64,000 nucleotides of DNA from Burkholderiaceae bacterium (GCA_030695205.1 JAUYTN010000018.1:62001-126000), one strand, 5' to 3'. Shown: positions 21,747 to 29,930, counted from the first letter of the stretch. A program made the numbers and translations. Notes: generated from the letters alone by a model not told the origin.

Positions 21747-22483
21747 ACCCGGCAAGCTGGACGCGCGTTCAACGGCGTGGACAGGCAGTCTGCGCACTGC
21801 TGTGTACCGCTGCACTGGCCACTGCGTGGCCAATGGGGGTGGCCGCAGAGGGCCGCTTCGAAGACGAAGCCCCCCCCACCAGCGCGCCCGTGCACCACCG
21901 CACGGGTGTCTGGGGTGCCAGCCACAGCCACTCACTGCTGAGCTGGGTGCGCGTCACAGGTGACAACCTGGCGTTGCCGTTTATGGTGATTGACAAGACC
22001 GCTGCCACCGCCACCGTGTACAGCGGCCGCGGCACCTTGATCGGCACCGCCCCCGTCCTCGTTGGTTGGGCCATTGGCGATGGTTCGGTGCCGGGAATCG
22101 GCACGAAACGCCTGCAAGACATCTTGCCCACGGAGCGCACCACCCCTGCCGGGCGGTTTCCTTCGGCACTCGGTCGCAACCTGGCCGGGGGGGAGATACT
22201 CTGGATCGACTACGAAGGTGCCGTATCCATGCACCCTGTGGCCACCCACAACATCAAAGAGCGCAGAGCACAGCGCCTGGCCAGCCCGTCAGCGGCTGAC
22301 AACCGCATTTCTTACGGTTGCGTCAATGTGTCGGGGGCTTTTTTTCGCTCGGTTGTGGTGCCCGCATTTCAAGCGAAGGGCGGAATTGTGTATGTACTGC
22401 CCGAGATCCAGTCCATGGCGCAGACCTTCGGCGACCATTGGCAGGCTGGGTCTTCGGTGGCGGAGGCAGAGCGGAGCGATTAA
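21743..22483 (+). CDS. L,D-transpeptidase (YkuD-type) linked to the TPS operon
   Basis: A 246-residue periplasmic enzyme expected to make 3-3 cross-links in peptidoglycan or attach proteins to it. The N-terminus looks like a signal peptide (hydrophobic run about 13-30, then G-V-A-A-E-G). The YkuD core has M-H-P-V and, about 27 residues later, the catalytic RISYGCVNV, in which SYGC replaces the common SHGC. The only in-frame start before the signal peptide is a TTG at 21743 that overlaps the tpsA stop codon (TTGA). This implies re-initiation by ribosomes finishing tpsA. A 15-bp-stem hairpin follows the stop. Confidence 0.8.
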   Translation: MNPASWTRVQRRGQAVCALLCTAALATAWPMGVAAEGRFEDEAPPTSAPVHHRTGVWGASHSHSLLSWVRVTGDNLALPFMVIDKTAATATVYSGRGTLIGTAPVLVGWAIGDGSVPGIGTKRLQDILPTERTTPAGRFPSALGRNLAGGEILWIDYEGAVSMHPVATHNIKERRAQRLASPSAADNRISYGCVNVSGAFFRSVVVPAFQAKGGIVYVLPEIQSMAQTFGDHWQAGSSVAEAERSD

Positions 22484-22505
22484 AGACACCGCCAGACGCA
22501 CCAAC

Positions 22506-22549
22506 GCACCAATGCCCCGGCGGGCCGAGGCCTACCGGGGCATTGGTGC
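22506..22549. terminator. Perfect 15-bp hairpin between convergent genes
   Basis: Arms 22506-22520 (GCACCAATGCCCCGG) and 22535-22549 are perfect reverse complements around a 14-base loop. It lies between the stop of the L,D-transpeptidase gene and the stop of the convergent BON gene, so it could terminate both. There is no U-tract on either side. Confidence 0.7.
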
Positions 22550-22583
22550 GTCCAGACCCAGGCCGGGCCTGGGAGTGAGCAAC

Positions 22584-22901
22584 TCAGGGACGAATGGCAA
22601 TTTCGTTCTTCACAGCCTTGACGCCCTTGGCCTTCCAGGCCAACTTCTCGGCCGTGGCCTTTTCGGTGCTGTTCTTGGCAAAGCCCGACAACATGACGGT
22701 ACCGTTCAGCGTTTCCACGCTGATGGCTGTGCCGTCCACGAACCGGTTGTCAAAAAAGTAGCTTTTGACGGTAGTGGTGATCGCGGTGTCGTCAATGTAG
22801 GCACCGACAGTCTCCTGCCCGCGCGTGACGGCGCAGCCTGATGTCACGACCAGTGCCAGGGCTGCCAGGCTGATGCCCAAAGCGGTGCGAATGTTGCGCA
22901 T
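22584..22901 (-). CDS. BON-domain lipoprotein
   Basis: A 105-residue protein with a lipoprotein signal (lipobox V-T-S-G-C, Cys at 23) followed by one BON domain (about 35-103; D-x-x-I-x-x-x-V-K near its start and LNGTVMLSGFAKN in the middle). BON proteins of this OsmY/DolP type bind phospholipid or stabilise the envelope under osmotic stress. A TGTGCG-N4-CGCACG palindrome lies 86-101 bp upstream of the start. Confidence 0.9.
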   Translation of the reverse strand: MRNIRTALGISLAALALVVTSGCAVTRGQETVGAYIDDTAITTTVKSYFFDNRFVDGTAISVETLNGTVMLSGFAKNSTEKATAEKLAWKAKGVKAVKNEIAIRP

Positions 22902-22986
22902 GGAATGACTCCTTCAATCGGGTCGTCTGCCGGGGCGGCAGCACTCAACCTTGGGAGCCAATTTAGTTCGCTGGTCGGGTTTGGTC

Positions 22987-23002
22987 TGTGCGCTCTCGCA
23001 CG
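22987..23002. promoter_or_regulatory. Putative Crp-type operator (TGTGCG-N4-CGCAC) upstream of BON gene
   Basis: TGTGCGCTCTCGCACG, preceded by GTC: 15 of 16 positions fit the symmetric pattern TGTGCG-N4-CGCACA. It is in the region between the divergent BON lipoprotein and DUF4398 genes, 86 bp from the BON start and 167 bp from the DUF4398 start. Confidence 0.55.
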
Positions 23003-23168
23003 CAACGGCACCCCTTGCTGCCGCCCACCGCAGCCGGACCCTCATGCGAATTCCTGCTGTGTTCGCCACAGCACCGACACATGGGCCGCCACATCCCAAG
23101 CTGCAACGGTGTGCCCGGCCCGTGCTGTTTTCAGGCCGGGGTCCCACGCCATTTCCATCCAACACGCC

Positions 23169-23660
23169 ATGCCAACGCTCACCACCCCCTACACCGCACC
23201 GCGTTCTGCCCTGTCAAGCCTGCCAACGTCACCATCTGCCGATACCCGACTGACCCTGGCCGCCATCCCCCCTGGTGCAACCGGGCAACCCCGGCGCCAT
23301 GGCGGGCTGCTGGCCGCGCTGCTGGTGGCACCCGTGCTGCTGGGTGCTTGCGCCAGCAGTGTGCCCGTGCCCAACACACAACTGGCCGCTGCCCGAACCG
23401 CCGTGACCAGTGCAGCCAGCGCGGGTGCTGCCGACCTGGCTCCCACCGAGCTGGGCATGGCGCGCGACAAGCTCACACAGGCCAACGCCGCCGTGGCAGA
23501 TCAAAACCTTGAGCGCGCCACCTTTCTGGCGCGCGAGTCCCAGGTGGATGCCAATCTGGCTGAAACCAAAGCCCGCAGCCTCAAGGCGCAAAAAGCCGCT
23601 GGCCAACTGGCCGAAGGCAACCGCGTGCTGCGCGAAGAGCTGCAGCGCTCTGCCAAGTAA
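23169..23660 (+). CDS. DUF4398 domain lipoprotein
   Basis: A 163-residue protein. A long basic N-region precedes a lipobox (L-L-G-A-C, Cys about 60) and a helical DUF4398 domain rich in Ala and Leu (LGMARDKLTQANAAVADQNLERATFLARES). The ATG is uncertain because about 45 residues precede the hydrophobic core, but no nearer in-frame ATG exists. It is followed 45 bp later by a related protein that adds an OmpA domain, so the two probably work together at the outer membrane or wall. The function is not known. Confidence 0.8.
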   Translation: MPTLTTPYTAPRSALSSLPTSPSADTRLTLAAIPPGATGQPRRHGGLLAALLVAPVLLGACASSVPVPNTQLAAARTAVTSAASAGAADLAPTELGMARDKLTQANAAVADQNLERATFLARESQVDANLAETKARSLKAQKAAGQLAEGNRVLREELQRSAK

Positions 23661-23705
23661 AGCCCGCGCCACCCCACCCCTTCACACACCGACCCAGGAC
23701 ACACC

Positions 23706-24617
23706 ATGACCACCCGCACCCCTTTCGGCCTTGCCCTGATCAGCATCGCGCTGCTGTCCGCCTGCAGCACCGTGCCCACGCCCAACCCGCAGCTGACCCA
23801 GGCCAAAAGTGACCTGAGCATGGTGCAAAGCGACCCGCGCACCAGCCGCATGGCAGCCACCGAGTTGCAACAGGCCATCGACTCACTCAACACCGCCAAC
23901 GCGTCATGGGAGCGGGAGGCACCCACCGAACAGGTCAACCACCTGGCGTACCTGGCCCGCCAGCGCGTGGCCATTGCCCGTGAAACCGTTGCCATGCGCA
24001 GCGCCGAACAAGCCGCCAGCGAAACGGGTACCGACCGCACCCGCATTCAACTCGAAGCCCGCACCCAGGAGGTCAACAGCGCACAACGCCAGGCCGACGT
24101 GGCCAAGAGCGATGCACTGGCCGCCCAACAGGGCACCGAGAGGGCCCGCGCCGTGGCCACCGAAGCCCAGCTCCAGGCCGACCTGGCACAGGCTCAGAAC
24201 CAGCAACTGCAAGAGCGGTTGCGCGAACTCAATGCCAAGCCCAGCCCCCAAGGTATCTTGCTGACGCTGGGCGACGTGCTGTTTGACACCGACAAAGCCC
24301 AGCTCAAACCCGCAGGCCTGCAGCTGGTGCGCCAGCTGGCAGTGGTTCTGCGCGACTACCCCACACACACCGCACAGGTCGATGGCTTCACCGACAGCAC
24401 CGGCACCGAGGCCCACAACCTGACGCTGTCTGGCCAGCGTGCCGAGGCGGTGCGCAACGCCCTGGTGAGCGAAGGCGTGTCTTCCACACGGGTCACCACC
24501 CAGGCGCTCGGCACCAGCAACCCCGTGGCCAGCAACGCCACGGCCGATGGACGGCTGCTGAACCGGCGCGTTGAAATCATGCTGTCCAACGGGCGCGGGA
24601 CGAACACCTTGCGCTGA
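23706..24617 (+). CDS. DUF4398 plus OmpA-like peptidoglycan-binding lipoprotein
   Basis: A 303-residue outer-membrane lipoprotein: lipobox L-L-S-A-C (Cys about 20), DUF4398-type helical part (about 25-110), an Ala/Gln-rich coiled coil (about 110-178) and an OmpA C-terminal domain (about 182-295). The OmpA part has GDVLFDTDKAQLKP, VDGFTDSTGTEAHNLTLSGQRAEAV and N-R-R-V-E-I, including the Asp and Arg that grip diaminopimelate. It likely ties the outer membrane to peptidoglycan. It shares a probable operon with the shorter DUF4398 gene upstream and the J-domain gene downstream. Confidence 0.9.
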   Translation: MTTRTPFGLALISIALLSACSTVPTPNPQLTQAKSDLSMVQSDPRTSRMAATELQQAIDSLNTANASWEREAPTEQVNHLAYLARQRVAIARETVAMRSAEQAASETGTDRTRIQLEARTQEVNSAQRQADVAKSDALAAQQGTERARAVATEAQLQADLAQAQNQQLQERLRELNAKPSPQGILLTLGDVLFDTDKAQLKPAGLQLVRQLAVVLRDYPTHTAQVDGFTDSTGTEAHNLTLSGQRAEAVRNALVSEGVSSTRVTTQALGTSNPVASNATADGRLLNRRVEIMLSNGRGTNTLR

Positions 24618-24680
24618 TTCCCCCTTGCATGGCCACCACACACCCAGCCAACGACGGATTCACCCGCCAGGACGTACCCC

Positions 24681-25646
24681 ATGGACACCATTGACCACTA
24701 CGCCACGCTGGGTGTGCCGCGCCATGCCGACACAGCCACCATCACCAAGGCCTTTCGCAAGCTGGCCCGCAAGAGCCACCCCGACCTGAACAAGGGCACA
24801 GACGCCGAAGTCCGCTTCAAGGCCGTGGCCGAAGCCTATGCCGTGCTGAAAAACCCCGAAAAGCGCGCCGCCTACGACAACCCGCCACCCGCCGAGCACG
24901 CCGGGCCGCGTGCGCGCCCACGCGCCACAGCGCCCGACAGCGACGAACTCGCCGACTGGCTGGCCGCGTTCACCCGCAACGCCCGTGGCGACACACCGGG
25001 CGCGCGCCCCTTTGGCGGTACAGACTGGCAAGCCCTGCCACAGGCCGGGCGCCACCTTGAACTCACCACCCACCTCAGCCTGCTCGACGCGCACAAAGGC
25101 ACCACCATTCGGGTGAACGTGCCCAGCCACAAGGCAGGCCAAGGCAGCAGAAGCCTGGACGTGACCATTCCACCCGGCACCACCCACGGCCAAACCATGC
25201 GCCTGCGCGAGCAGGGCGAGCCCGGCCACCTGGGTGGCCCAGCCGGTGACGTGTACCTGCACATCGCCCTGGAACACGACCCCGTGTTCAGCGTGCACGG
25301 GCACGACCTGCACATGCCCGTAGCGCTGATGCCCTGGCAAGCGGTGCTGGGTGCCGAGGTGGAAGTGCCCACGCTGGACGGCCCGGTGCTGCTGACTGTG
25401 CCCGCCGCCACCCGCGCTGGCCGCAAATTCCGCCTGCGCGGGCGCGGGCTGGACAACCGCCAGGGCGGCCGGGGTGACCTGTATGCGCTGGTGCACATCG
25501 ATGTGCCAGCCGTCTCGTCACCCGCCGAGCAAACGCTGTACCACGCCTTGTCGGAGGCGCACGCGCAGCGCGGCAGCACCTACGCGGAGCAGCCGCGCAG
25601 CACGTCGGCGGGAACTCCGGCGCGCGGGTTCACACCTGCGACTTGA
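24681..25646 (+). CDS. CbpA-type DnaJ co-chaperone
   Basis: A 321-residue class B J-protein. The J domain is at about 5-70 with the catalytic HPD tripeptide in SHPDLNKG. A linker follows, then the C-terminal substrate-binding domains (about 120-290, DVTIPPGTTHGQTMRLREQGEPG and RKFRLRGRGLDN). There is no Cys-rich zinc-finger region, which separates it from DnaJ. It would stimulate DnaK on misfolded proteins and may bind curved DNA. The cbpM partner often found next door is absent; instead a small coiled-coil gene converges and overlaps its 3' end by 17 bp. Confidence 0.88.
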   Translation: MDTIDHYATLGVPRHADTATITKAFRKLARKSHPDLNKGTDAEVRFKAVAEAYAVLKNPEKRAAYDNPPPAEHAGPRARPRATAPDSDELADWLAAFTRNARGDTPGARPFGGTDWQALPQAGRHLELTTHLSLLDAHKGTTIRVNVPSHKAGQGSRSLDVTIPPGTTHGQTMRLREQGEPGHLGGPAGDVYLHIALEHDPVFSVHGHDLHMPVALMPWQAVLGAEVEVPTLDGPVLLTVPAATRAGRKFRLRGRGLDNRQGGRGDLYALVHIDVPAVSSPAEQTLYHALSEAHAQRGSTYAEQPRSTSAGTPARGFTPAT

Positions 25647-25914
25647 AGTAGCTGAACGAGTGCACCAACGCGTCGCGCACTTTTTCCATTTCCGTCACCA
25701 TCGCGTCCCAGCGGTCTTCGCCAGCGGACTTCAGTTCGTCCATCTTGGCTCTGGCCTGCGCCGACTGGGCACGCAATTCGGCCATGTCTTTCACGTAGGT
25801 GGCGCGCACGTTGGCCTGTGCCTCGGCGGCCTTGTTGCCCAGGTGCTCCATTTGAATGTTCAGTTCGTCGAGCTGGGTTTTCATTTTTTCAATGTAGGCT
25901 TCTCTGCTGATCAT
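25630..25914 (-). CDS. Small coiled-coil protein, unknown function
   Basis: A 94-residue, highly charged protein predicted to be almost all helix, with heptad-like spacing (Y-I-E-K-M-K-T-Q-L-D-E-L-N and M-E-H-L-G-N-K-A-A-E). Similar short proteins are annotated as coiled-coil hypothetical proteins in Burkholderiales and sit among stress genes. The chosen ATG gives MISREAYIEKM. A putative operator lies about 100 bp upstream at 26016-26031. The 3' end overlaps the convergent J-domain gene. Confidence 0.75.
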   Translation of the reverse strand: MISREAYIEKMKTQLDELNIQMEHLGNKAAEAQANVRATYVKDMAELRAQSAQARAKMDELKSAGEDRWDAMVTEMEKVRDALVHSFSYFKSQV

Positions 25915-26015
25915 GGTGGGGGCTCCGTGTGGTTGATCGGGTTCATCCGGTGAGCGGCCAACCGGCCGACCTCCTGGACCCAACCCACAGACTAGGCTTT
26001 CGTCCTCAACCCGTC

Positions 26016-26031
26016 TGTGCGACACCCCACC
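26016..26031. promoter_or_regulatory. Putative Crp-type operator upstream of coiled-coil gene
   Basis: TGTGCGACACCCCACC, preceded by GTC; the left half-site is perfect and the right half matches CGCACA at four positions. It lies 102-117 bp upstream of the start of the 94-residue coiled-coil gene. Confidence 0.4.
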
Positions 26032-26070
26032 CACCACAGCGCCCCACACGACCAGGCGGTGGATTATTTG

Positions 26071-26126
26071 TATAGCAAACTATTTCTACAAATCAAGCGC
26101 AAAAGGCACTTTTTGCATGGAATTTT
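26071..26126 (+). repeat. AT-rich dispersed repeat, copy upstream of coiled-coil gene
   Basis: One of the clearest copies: TATAGCAAACTATTTC, then CAAATCAAGCGC, AAAAGGCACTTTTTGCAT and GGAATTTT. It shares long stretches with the copy at 29021. It lies between the coiled-coil gene and the 3' end of the response-regulator gene, both on the minus strand. Confidence 0.7.
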
Positions 26127-26176
26127 GACCTCACCATAGTGAGCGGGTGACAAGCCCTCACCGGGGGTCACCTGGT

Positions 26177-27052
26177 TCAGGCAGGACCAGCGCGCAACAC
26201 CCCGGCCTGAACCTCCACACCAAAGCCCCGGTAACCCAGAAAATTGCATTGGCCGTCCAGTACCGGCGTGCCGCTGACCCGGTACTGCTGGATCAATCCA
26301 TTGGGCATGGTGCGGGTCAGCAGCACGTCCAGAAACGGGTTGCGTGACGAAATCCTGGCTTGCAGGTCGGCCCGCTCGGCAATGTTCCAGCCGTGCTGGT
26401 CAGTGGGGCATGCGGCGCTGTCCGGGTGGGTGGCCTCCACAGCCGCTTCCAACACCTTGGCGTCGGCGGTCAGGCCCAGAATTTCCAGCACCGGCCCCGA
26501 CACGCGGGTGAATTCGCCCGCCTGGTTCTGCTCCCAGTGCCAGTCGGTGGACAGTTCGGTGAGCGCTTTGTAGCGCGCCTCGCTGTCACGCAACTCGGCC
26601 GTGCGCGCCAGCACCTGCTGCTCCAGATCGTGGTTGTGGCGGTCAAGTTGCTGGTACAGCAAGCGCACCAACAGCAGGTTGTGGATGCGGGTTTTCAGCT
26701 CCAACAGGTCAAACGGTTTGCTGACAAAGTCTTTGGCCCCGGCTTGCAGGGCACGCACCTTGTGGCCAGGCTGGGCGGTGATGACCAGCACCGGCAGGTA
26801 GTCGTTGACATGGGTTTCCTGCAGCTGCTCCATCACTTCAAAGCCGTCCATCACCGGCATGTGCAGGTCCAGCAGGATCAGGTCAAACGGGGTTTGCTGG
26901 TCGAGCGCGCACACCTCGGTGGGGTCGGTGGTGCTGCAGACCCGGGTGTAGCCCGCCGTCCCCAGCATGTCCTCCAGCAGGCTCACGTTGGCCGGCTGGT
27001 CGTCCACGATGAGGATGCGGGCGTCCAGAATGTTCCGGGCAGAGGGGATCAT
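26177..27052 (-). CDS. Response regulator with PAS-like output
   Basis: A 291-residue protein: receiver domain at about 10-130 (ILIVDDQPANV, phospho-Asp in LILLDLHMPVMDG, Lys in DFVSKPFD), a helical linker (about 130-165) and a PAS-like region (about 165-285, DWHWEQNQAGEFTRVSG and Y-R-G-F-G). No catalytic or DNA-binding output is seen, so it may relay a signal by protein contact. Its ATG overlaps the stop of the hybrid kinase gene (ATGA), which marks the pair as one operon and likely partners. Confidence 0.85.
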   Translation of the reverse strand: MIPSARNILDARILIVDDQPANVSLLEDMLGTAGYTRVCSTTDPTEVCALDQQTPFDLILLDLHMPVMDGFEVMEQLQETHVNDYLPVLVITAQPGHKVRALQAGAKDFVSKPFDLLELKTRIHNLLLVRLLYQQLDRHNHDLEQQVLARTAELRDSEARYKALTELSTDWHWEQNQAGEFTRVSGPVLEILGLTADAKVLEAAVEATHPDSAACPTDQHGWNIAERADLQARISSRNPFLDVLLTRTMPNGLIQQYRVSGTPVLDGQCNFLGYRGFGVEVQAGVLRAGPA

Positions 27053-28734
27053 GGCGTGGTCTCATTGTTGTTGTCAGAAACGGTCTGGGCACTGGAGAAC
27101 GCCAGTGCCGCATCAAGGGCGGCCAGCAGCTGCTGGACCTTGAAGGGTTTGGTCACGTAGTCAAAAAAGCCGGCATCCATGCATTTCTGAATGTCGCGTG
27201 GCACAGCGTTGGCACTGAGCGCAACGATGGGAATGTGCGCCGTGCCGGGGTCGGCCCGCAGAATGCGCATGGCATCGGTGCCGTTCAGGCCCGGCAGGTT
27301 GATGTCCATCAGCACCACCTCAGGCTGGTACACGCGGGCGTATTCGATGCCCAAGCTGGCATCGGGTGCGCCCAACAGGCGCCAGTCGGCACGGCGGGCA
27401 ATCACCTGCGCCACCAGTTCGAGGTTGGCCGGGTTGTCCTCCACGTACAGCAGGGTGCGCAGCACCTGGGGCGCATCGGGGGTTTGCGCATGAAGGGCCA
27501 TCCCACGTTCGAAGGCAGAGGTGTCGAGCTGAGGTGCCGTGGTCAGGGGCATGCTCACCCAGAACTCGCTGCCCACGCCCGGCGTGCTGTCGGCACCGAT
27601 GCCGCCGCCCATCAGATGAACCAGCCGCTGGGCCACCACCAGGCCAATGCCAGTGCCTTCTTCGGTGCCCTTCTCTTGCCCCAGCCGGTTGAACGGCTGA
27701 AACAGCTGGGCCAGCTTGTCGGGCGCCAGCCCATGCCCGGTGTCGCGCACGCAGATGCGCACAGCGTCGGGTTGGGCAAGCGTGCACTGAACGGTGACAT
27801 GCCCGCCCGTCTGGTTGTATTTGATGGCGTTGAACAGCACGTTGATAACCACCTGCTTGAGCCGTGTTCGGTCGGCCATGACGTAGCAGGGCGCCTCCAG
27901 GGGCACAAACACCATGTCAATGCCGCGCTTCTGGGCCTGTGGCTCCATCATGGCGCGGCATTCGGCCAGCAACTCGGACAGCAACACCGGCTCGTGCGAC
28001 AGGCTCACGGTGCCCGACTCGATCAGCGCCAGGTCCAGAATTTCGTTGATCAGCTCCAGCAGGTACCAGCCGGCTTTCAAAATCTGGTCCACGCTGCGCT
28101 TTTGCATGGGTGTGGGCGGCGGGGTGCCCGAATCGACCAGCTGCGCAAAGCCCAGTATGGCGTTGAGCGGCGTGCGCAGTTCGTGGCTCATGCTGGAAAT
28201 AAAGTCCGTTTTGGCACGGTTGGCCTTTTCTGCGGCCACCAGCGCCTCGCCCAGTTGCTGCTGCACGCGGTGGCGCGCCGAGTTGTCGGTGCTGATCAGC
28301 AGGTAACCAATGATGTCGCCCGCATGGTCGCGCAGCGCGGTGATGGAGACCAGGGCCGGGAACGAACTGCCGTCTTTGCGGATGTAGGTCAGCTCGTAAA
28401 TGTCTTCAATGCCCCTGGACGCCTTGAACGCCAGCGCCTCGAAACCAGGGGCAATGTGGGTGTCGAGTTCGGCACTCAGGACCAGGGCGCGGGCGCGCAC
28501 TTCGGCGGGGTCGTGCATGTCGCTGGGGCGGGTACGGTCAATCACCTCGGCGGCGCGGTAGCCCAGCATCTGTTCGGCACCCACGTTGAACAGCTGGATG
28601 ATGCCTTTTTCGTCCGTGGCAATGATGGAAAAACTGGCGCTGGTCAGAATGGCGTTTTGCAGCGCCTCGGCCTTGAGCACGCCGCTGCTGTAGCCCTTGT
28701 CGGGGCTTTCGTTACTCTGGAAAAAATGGTTCAA
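27049..28734 (-). CDS. PAS hybrid histidine kinase without membrane segments
   Basis: About 561 residues: PAS domain (about 20-145, FSIIATDEKGIIQLFN), HisKA with SSMSHELRTPLNAILGFAQL (His about 178), ATPase domain (NVLFNAIKYNQTGGH, DTGHGL, G-T-G-I-G-L-V-V) and a C-terminal receiver (about 435-555, Asp in VVLMDINLPGLNG). No transmembrane helix is present. The start is uncertain: no ATG precedes the PAS domain, so I take the TTG at 28734, which overlaps the stop of the tiny membrane-protein gene upstream (TTGA); a GTG at 28680 is an alternative. Coupling to that peptide may supply membrane contact, which is inference. Confidence 0.85.
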   Translation of the reverse strand: MNHFFQSNESPDKGYSSGVLKAEALQNAILTSASFSIIATDEKGIIQLFNVGAEQMLGYRAAEVIDRTRPSDMHDPAEVRARALVLSAELDTHIAPGFEALAFKASRGIEDIYELTYIRKDGSSFPALVSITALRDHAGDIIGYLLISTDNSARHRVQQQLGEALVAAEKANRAKTDFISSMSHELRTPLNAILGFAQLVDSGTPPPTPMQKRSVDQILKAGWYLLELINEILDLALIESGTVSLSHEPVLLSELLAECRAMMEPQAQKRGIDMVFVPLEAPCYVMADRTRLKQVVINVLFNAIKYNQTGGHVTVQCTLAQPDAVRICVRDTGHGLAPDKLAQLFQPFNRLGQEKGTEEGTGIGLVVAQRLVHLMGGGIGADSTPGVGSEFWVSMPLTTAPQLDTSAFERGMALHAQTPDAPQVLRTLLYVEDNPANLELVAQVIARRADWRLLGAPDASLGIEYARVYQPEVVLMDINLPGLNGTDAMRILRADPGTAHIPIVALSANAVPRDIQKCMDAGFFDYVTKPFKVQQLLAALDAALAFSSAQTVSDNNNETTP

Positions 28735-28880
28735 AGCGCCCACCGCCCGCCGTGGATGCGCGACAGCCGCTCCACCAGGCCAATCAGCAGCAGCGCATGA
28801 ATGAACCCGCCCGTGGCGCTGAACGGCACCAGGCCCAGCAACCACAAAACAATCAGGGCAACAGCCAGTGCGTACAGCAT
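28731..28880 (-). CDS. lmo0937-like (DUF5670) membrane peptide, 49 aa
   Basis: A short gene reading MLYALAVALIVLWLLGLV, then F-S-A-T-G-G-F-I-H, a second hydrophobic segment (ALLLIGLVERL) and a basic tail. The two-helix layout with a central GGFIH matches the lmo0937/DUF5670 family, which is widespread, stress-induced and of unknown role. The stop TGA overlaps the presumed TTG start of the histidine kinase. A perfect 16-bp palindrome (28981-28996) lies 101 bp upstream. A second family member is at 34820-34960. Confidence 0.85.
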   Translation of the reverse strand: MLYALAVALIVLWLLGLVPFSATGGFIHALLLIGLVERLSRIHGGRWAL

Positions 28881-28980
28881 GCGGGGTTCCTGTCAGGCAA
28901 AAAAGGCCCAGGGGTGTGGGCAGCCTGCCCACAGGCCCTGTTCGCCAAGTTGAACAATGCCCCATGCCGCAGGCAAACAC

Positions 28981-28996
28981 TGTGCGCTAGCGCACA
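28981..28996. promoter_or_regulatory. Perfect 16-bp palindrome TGTGCGCTAGCGCACA
   Basis: A fully symmetric site, TGTGCG-CTAG-CGCACA, the best example of the motif seen at several stress-gene starts here. The TGTG-N8-CACA layout equals that of Crp-family operators. It is 101 bp upstream of the lmo0937-like gene. A near copy (one base pair different) is at 44738-44753. Confidence 0.7.
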
Positions 28997-29020
28997 CAAC
29001 ACCGTGGCAATCCAATAAAC

Positions 29021-29077
29021 ATGTAGCTAACTATTTTCACAAATAAAGCGCAAAAGTACATTTTTATATAAAAATTA
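29021..29077 (+). repeat. AT-rich dispersed repeat, copy upstream of PRC-barrel gene
   Basis: ATGTAGCTAACTATTTTCAC, then AAATAAAGCGCAAAAGTACA and TTTTTATATAAAAATT. It aligns without gaps over most of its length with the copy at 26071-26126 and lies between the two palindromic sites of this control region. Confidence 0.7.
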
Positions 29078-29136
29078 GAAGCCATGGAAACAGGAAGCTG
29101 GCGCATGCCCCAACTGTGCAGACCCAGTGCCACGCT

Positions 29137-29158
29137 GTCTGTGTTGCACTGCACAGAC
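29137..29158. promoter_or_regulatory. Inverted repeat GTCTGTG-N8-CACAGAC upstream of PRC-barrel gene
   Basis: Seven-base arms GTCTGTG and CACAGAC around an 8-base centre (TTGCACTG); the inner 16 bp is TGTG-N8-CACA. It is 103 bp upstream of the start at 29261. It extends the motif by GTC/GAC on both sides, as seen one-sidedly at the other sites. Confidence 0.6.
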
Positions 29159-29260
29159 GGGGCGGGCACGGGCTACTACCGTGCAGAACTGGCGCCGGTA
29201 CCTGCTGCCACGTGTGGTTGGGGTACCGGCCGTCCAGTTGTCACACCACCGAAAGTACCC

Positions 29261-29929
29261 ATGAAAACAACTCTTCTTGTCAGCGCCCTTGTGGCCGCAG
29301 CCGCCTTTTCCACCCTAGGGATGGCGCAGGCGCAGGTGGCGGGCTCCACCACCATTGGCATCACCGTCACCGAGGCCACGCAGGTGGCCAGAGGTTGGAG
29401 CGTGAAAAAATCGGTGCTCGACAAAGCCGTGTTCAACGAATCGGGCGACAAAATCGGCAAGGTCATGGACCTGATCGTTGCACCCGACCACAACGTGTCG
29501 TACGTGATCGTTGGGGCTGGCGGCTTTCTGGGCATGGGTCGGCACGACGTGGCCATTCCGATCCACCAGATTCAAGAGCGGGGTGGCAAGCTGACCATGC
29601 CGGGGGCCACCAAAGACGCCATCAAGGCCATGCCCACCTTCAACTACGCCAGCGACACCGCCAGGCGCGACCAGTTCATGGCCGAAGCCGAGCGCGACAT
29701 GACGCGGGCCCGCGCCAAAGTTGCCGAACTGCAGCAGCGCCTGGGCGACGCCTCGGCAGAAACCAAAGCCGAGATCGGCCGCGACATTGACCAGATTCAG
29801 CTGAGCCTGAAAGCCGCGCAAGAGAAGCTGGACGACATGAAGCGCGGCGGGGCTGCCAACTGGCACGACTTCCAGTCGGGCGTGAGTGCCGCCATATCTC
29901 GCCTGCGCGAGGCCATGGAAGACGCTTGA
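29261..29929 (+). CDS. Periplasmic PRC-barrel domain protein
   Basis: A 222-residue protein with a clear signal peptide (MKTTLLVSALVAAAAFSTLG, cleavage after A-Q-A). The PRC-barrel fold spans about 45-120 (V-F-N-E-S-G-D-K-I-G-K-V-M-D-L-I-V and SYVIVGAGGFLGMGRHDVAIP). A coiled-coil C-terminal half follows (about 140-220, AELQQRLGDASAETKAEI). PRC-barrel proteins of this kind are common among stress genes; the ligand is unknown. It ends just before a strong hairpin shared with the convergent outer-membrane protein gene. Confidence 0.88.
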   Translation: MKTTLLVSALVAAAAFSTLGMAQAQVAGSTTIGITVTEATQVARGWSVKKSVLDKAVFNESGDKIGKVMDLIVAPDHNVSYVIVGAGGFLGMGRHDVAIPIHQIQERGGKLTMPGATKDAIKAMPTFNYASDTARRDQFMAEAERDMTRARAKVAELQQRLGDASAETKAEIGRDIDQIQLSLKAAQEKLDDMKRGGAANWHDFQSGVSAAISRLREAMEDA

Positions 29930-29930
29930 A

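Larger units (their letters stand above)
28881..29260. other. 380-bp divergent control region
   Basis: Separates the lmo0937-like/kinase operon (minus) from the PRC-barrel gene (plus). It holds two palindromic operator-like sites (28981-28996 and 29137-29158) and one copy of the AT-rich repeat (29021-29077). No coding sequence is supported. Confidence 0.6.

Noticed and set aside
20178..21935. Long minus-strand frame (585 codons) opposite tpsA
   Set aside because: Shadow of the repetitive, GC-rich tpsA gene; His/Arg/Gly-rich without any domain.
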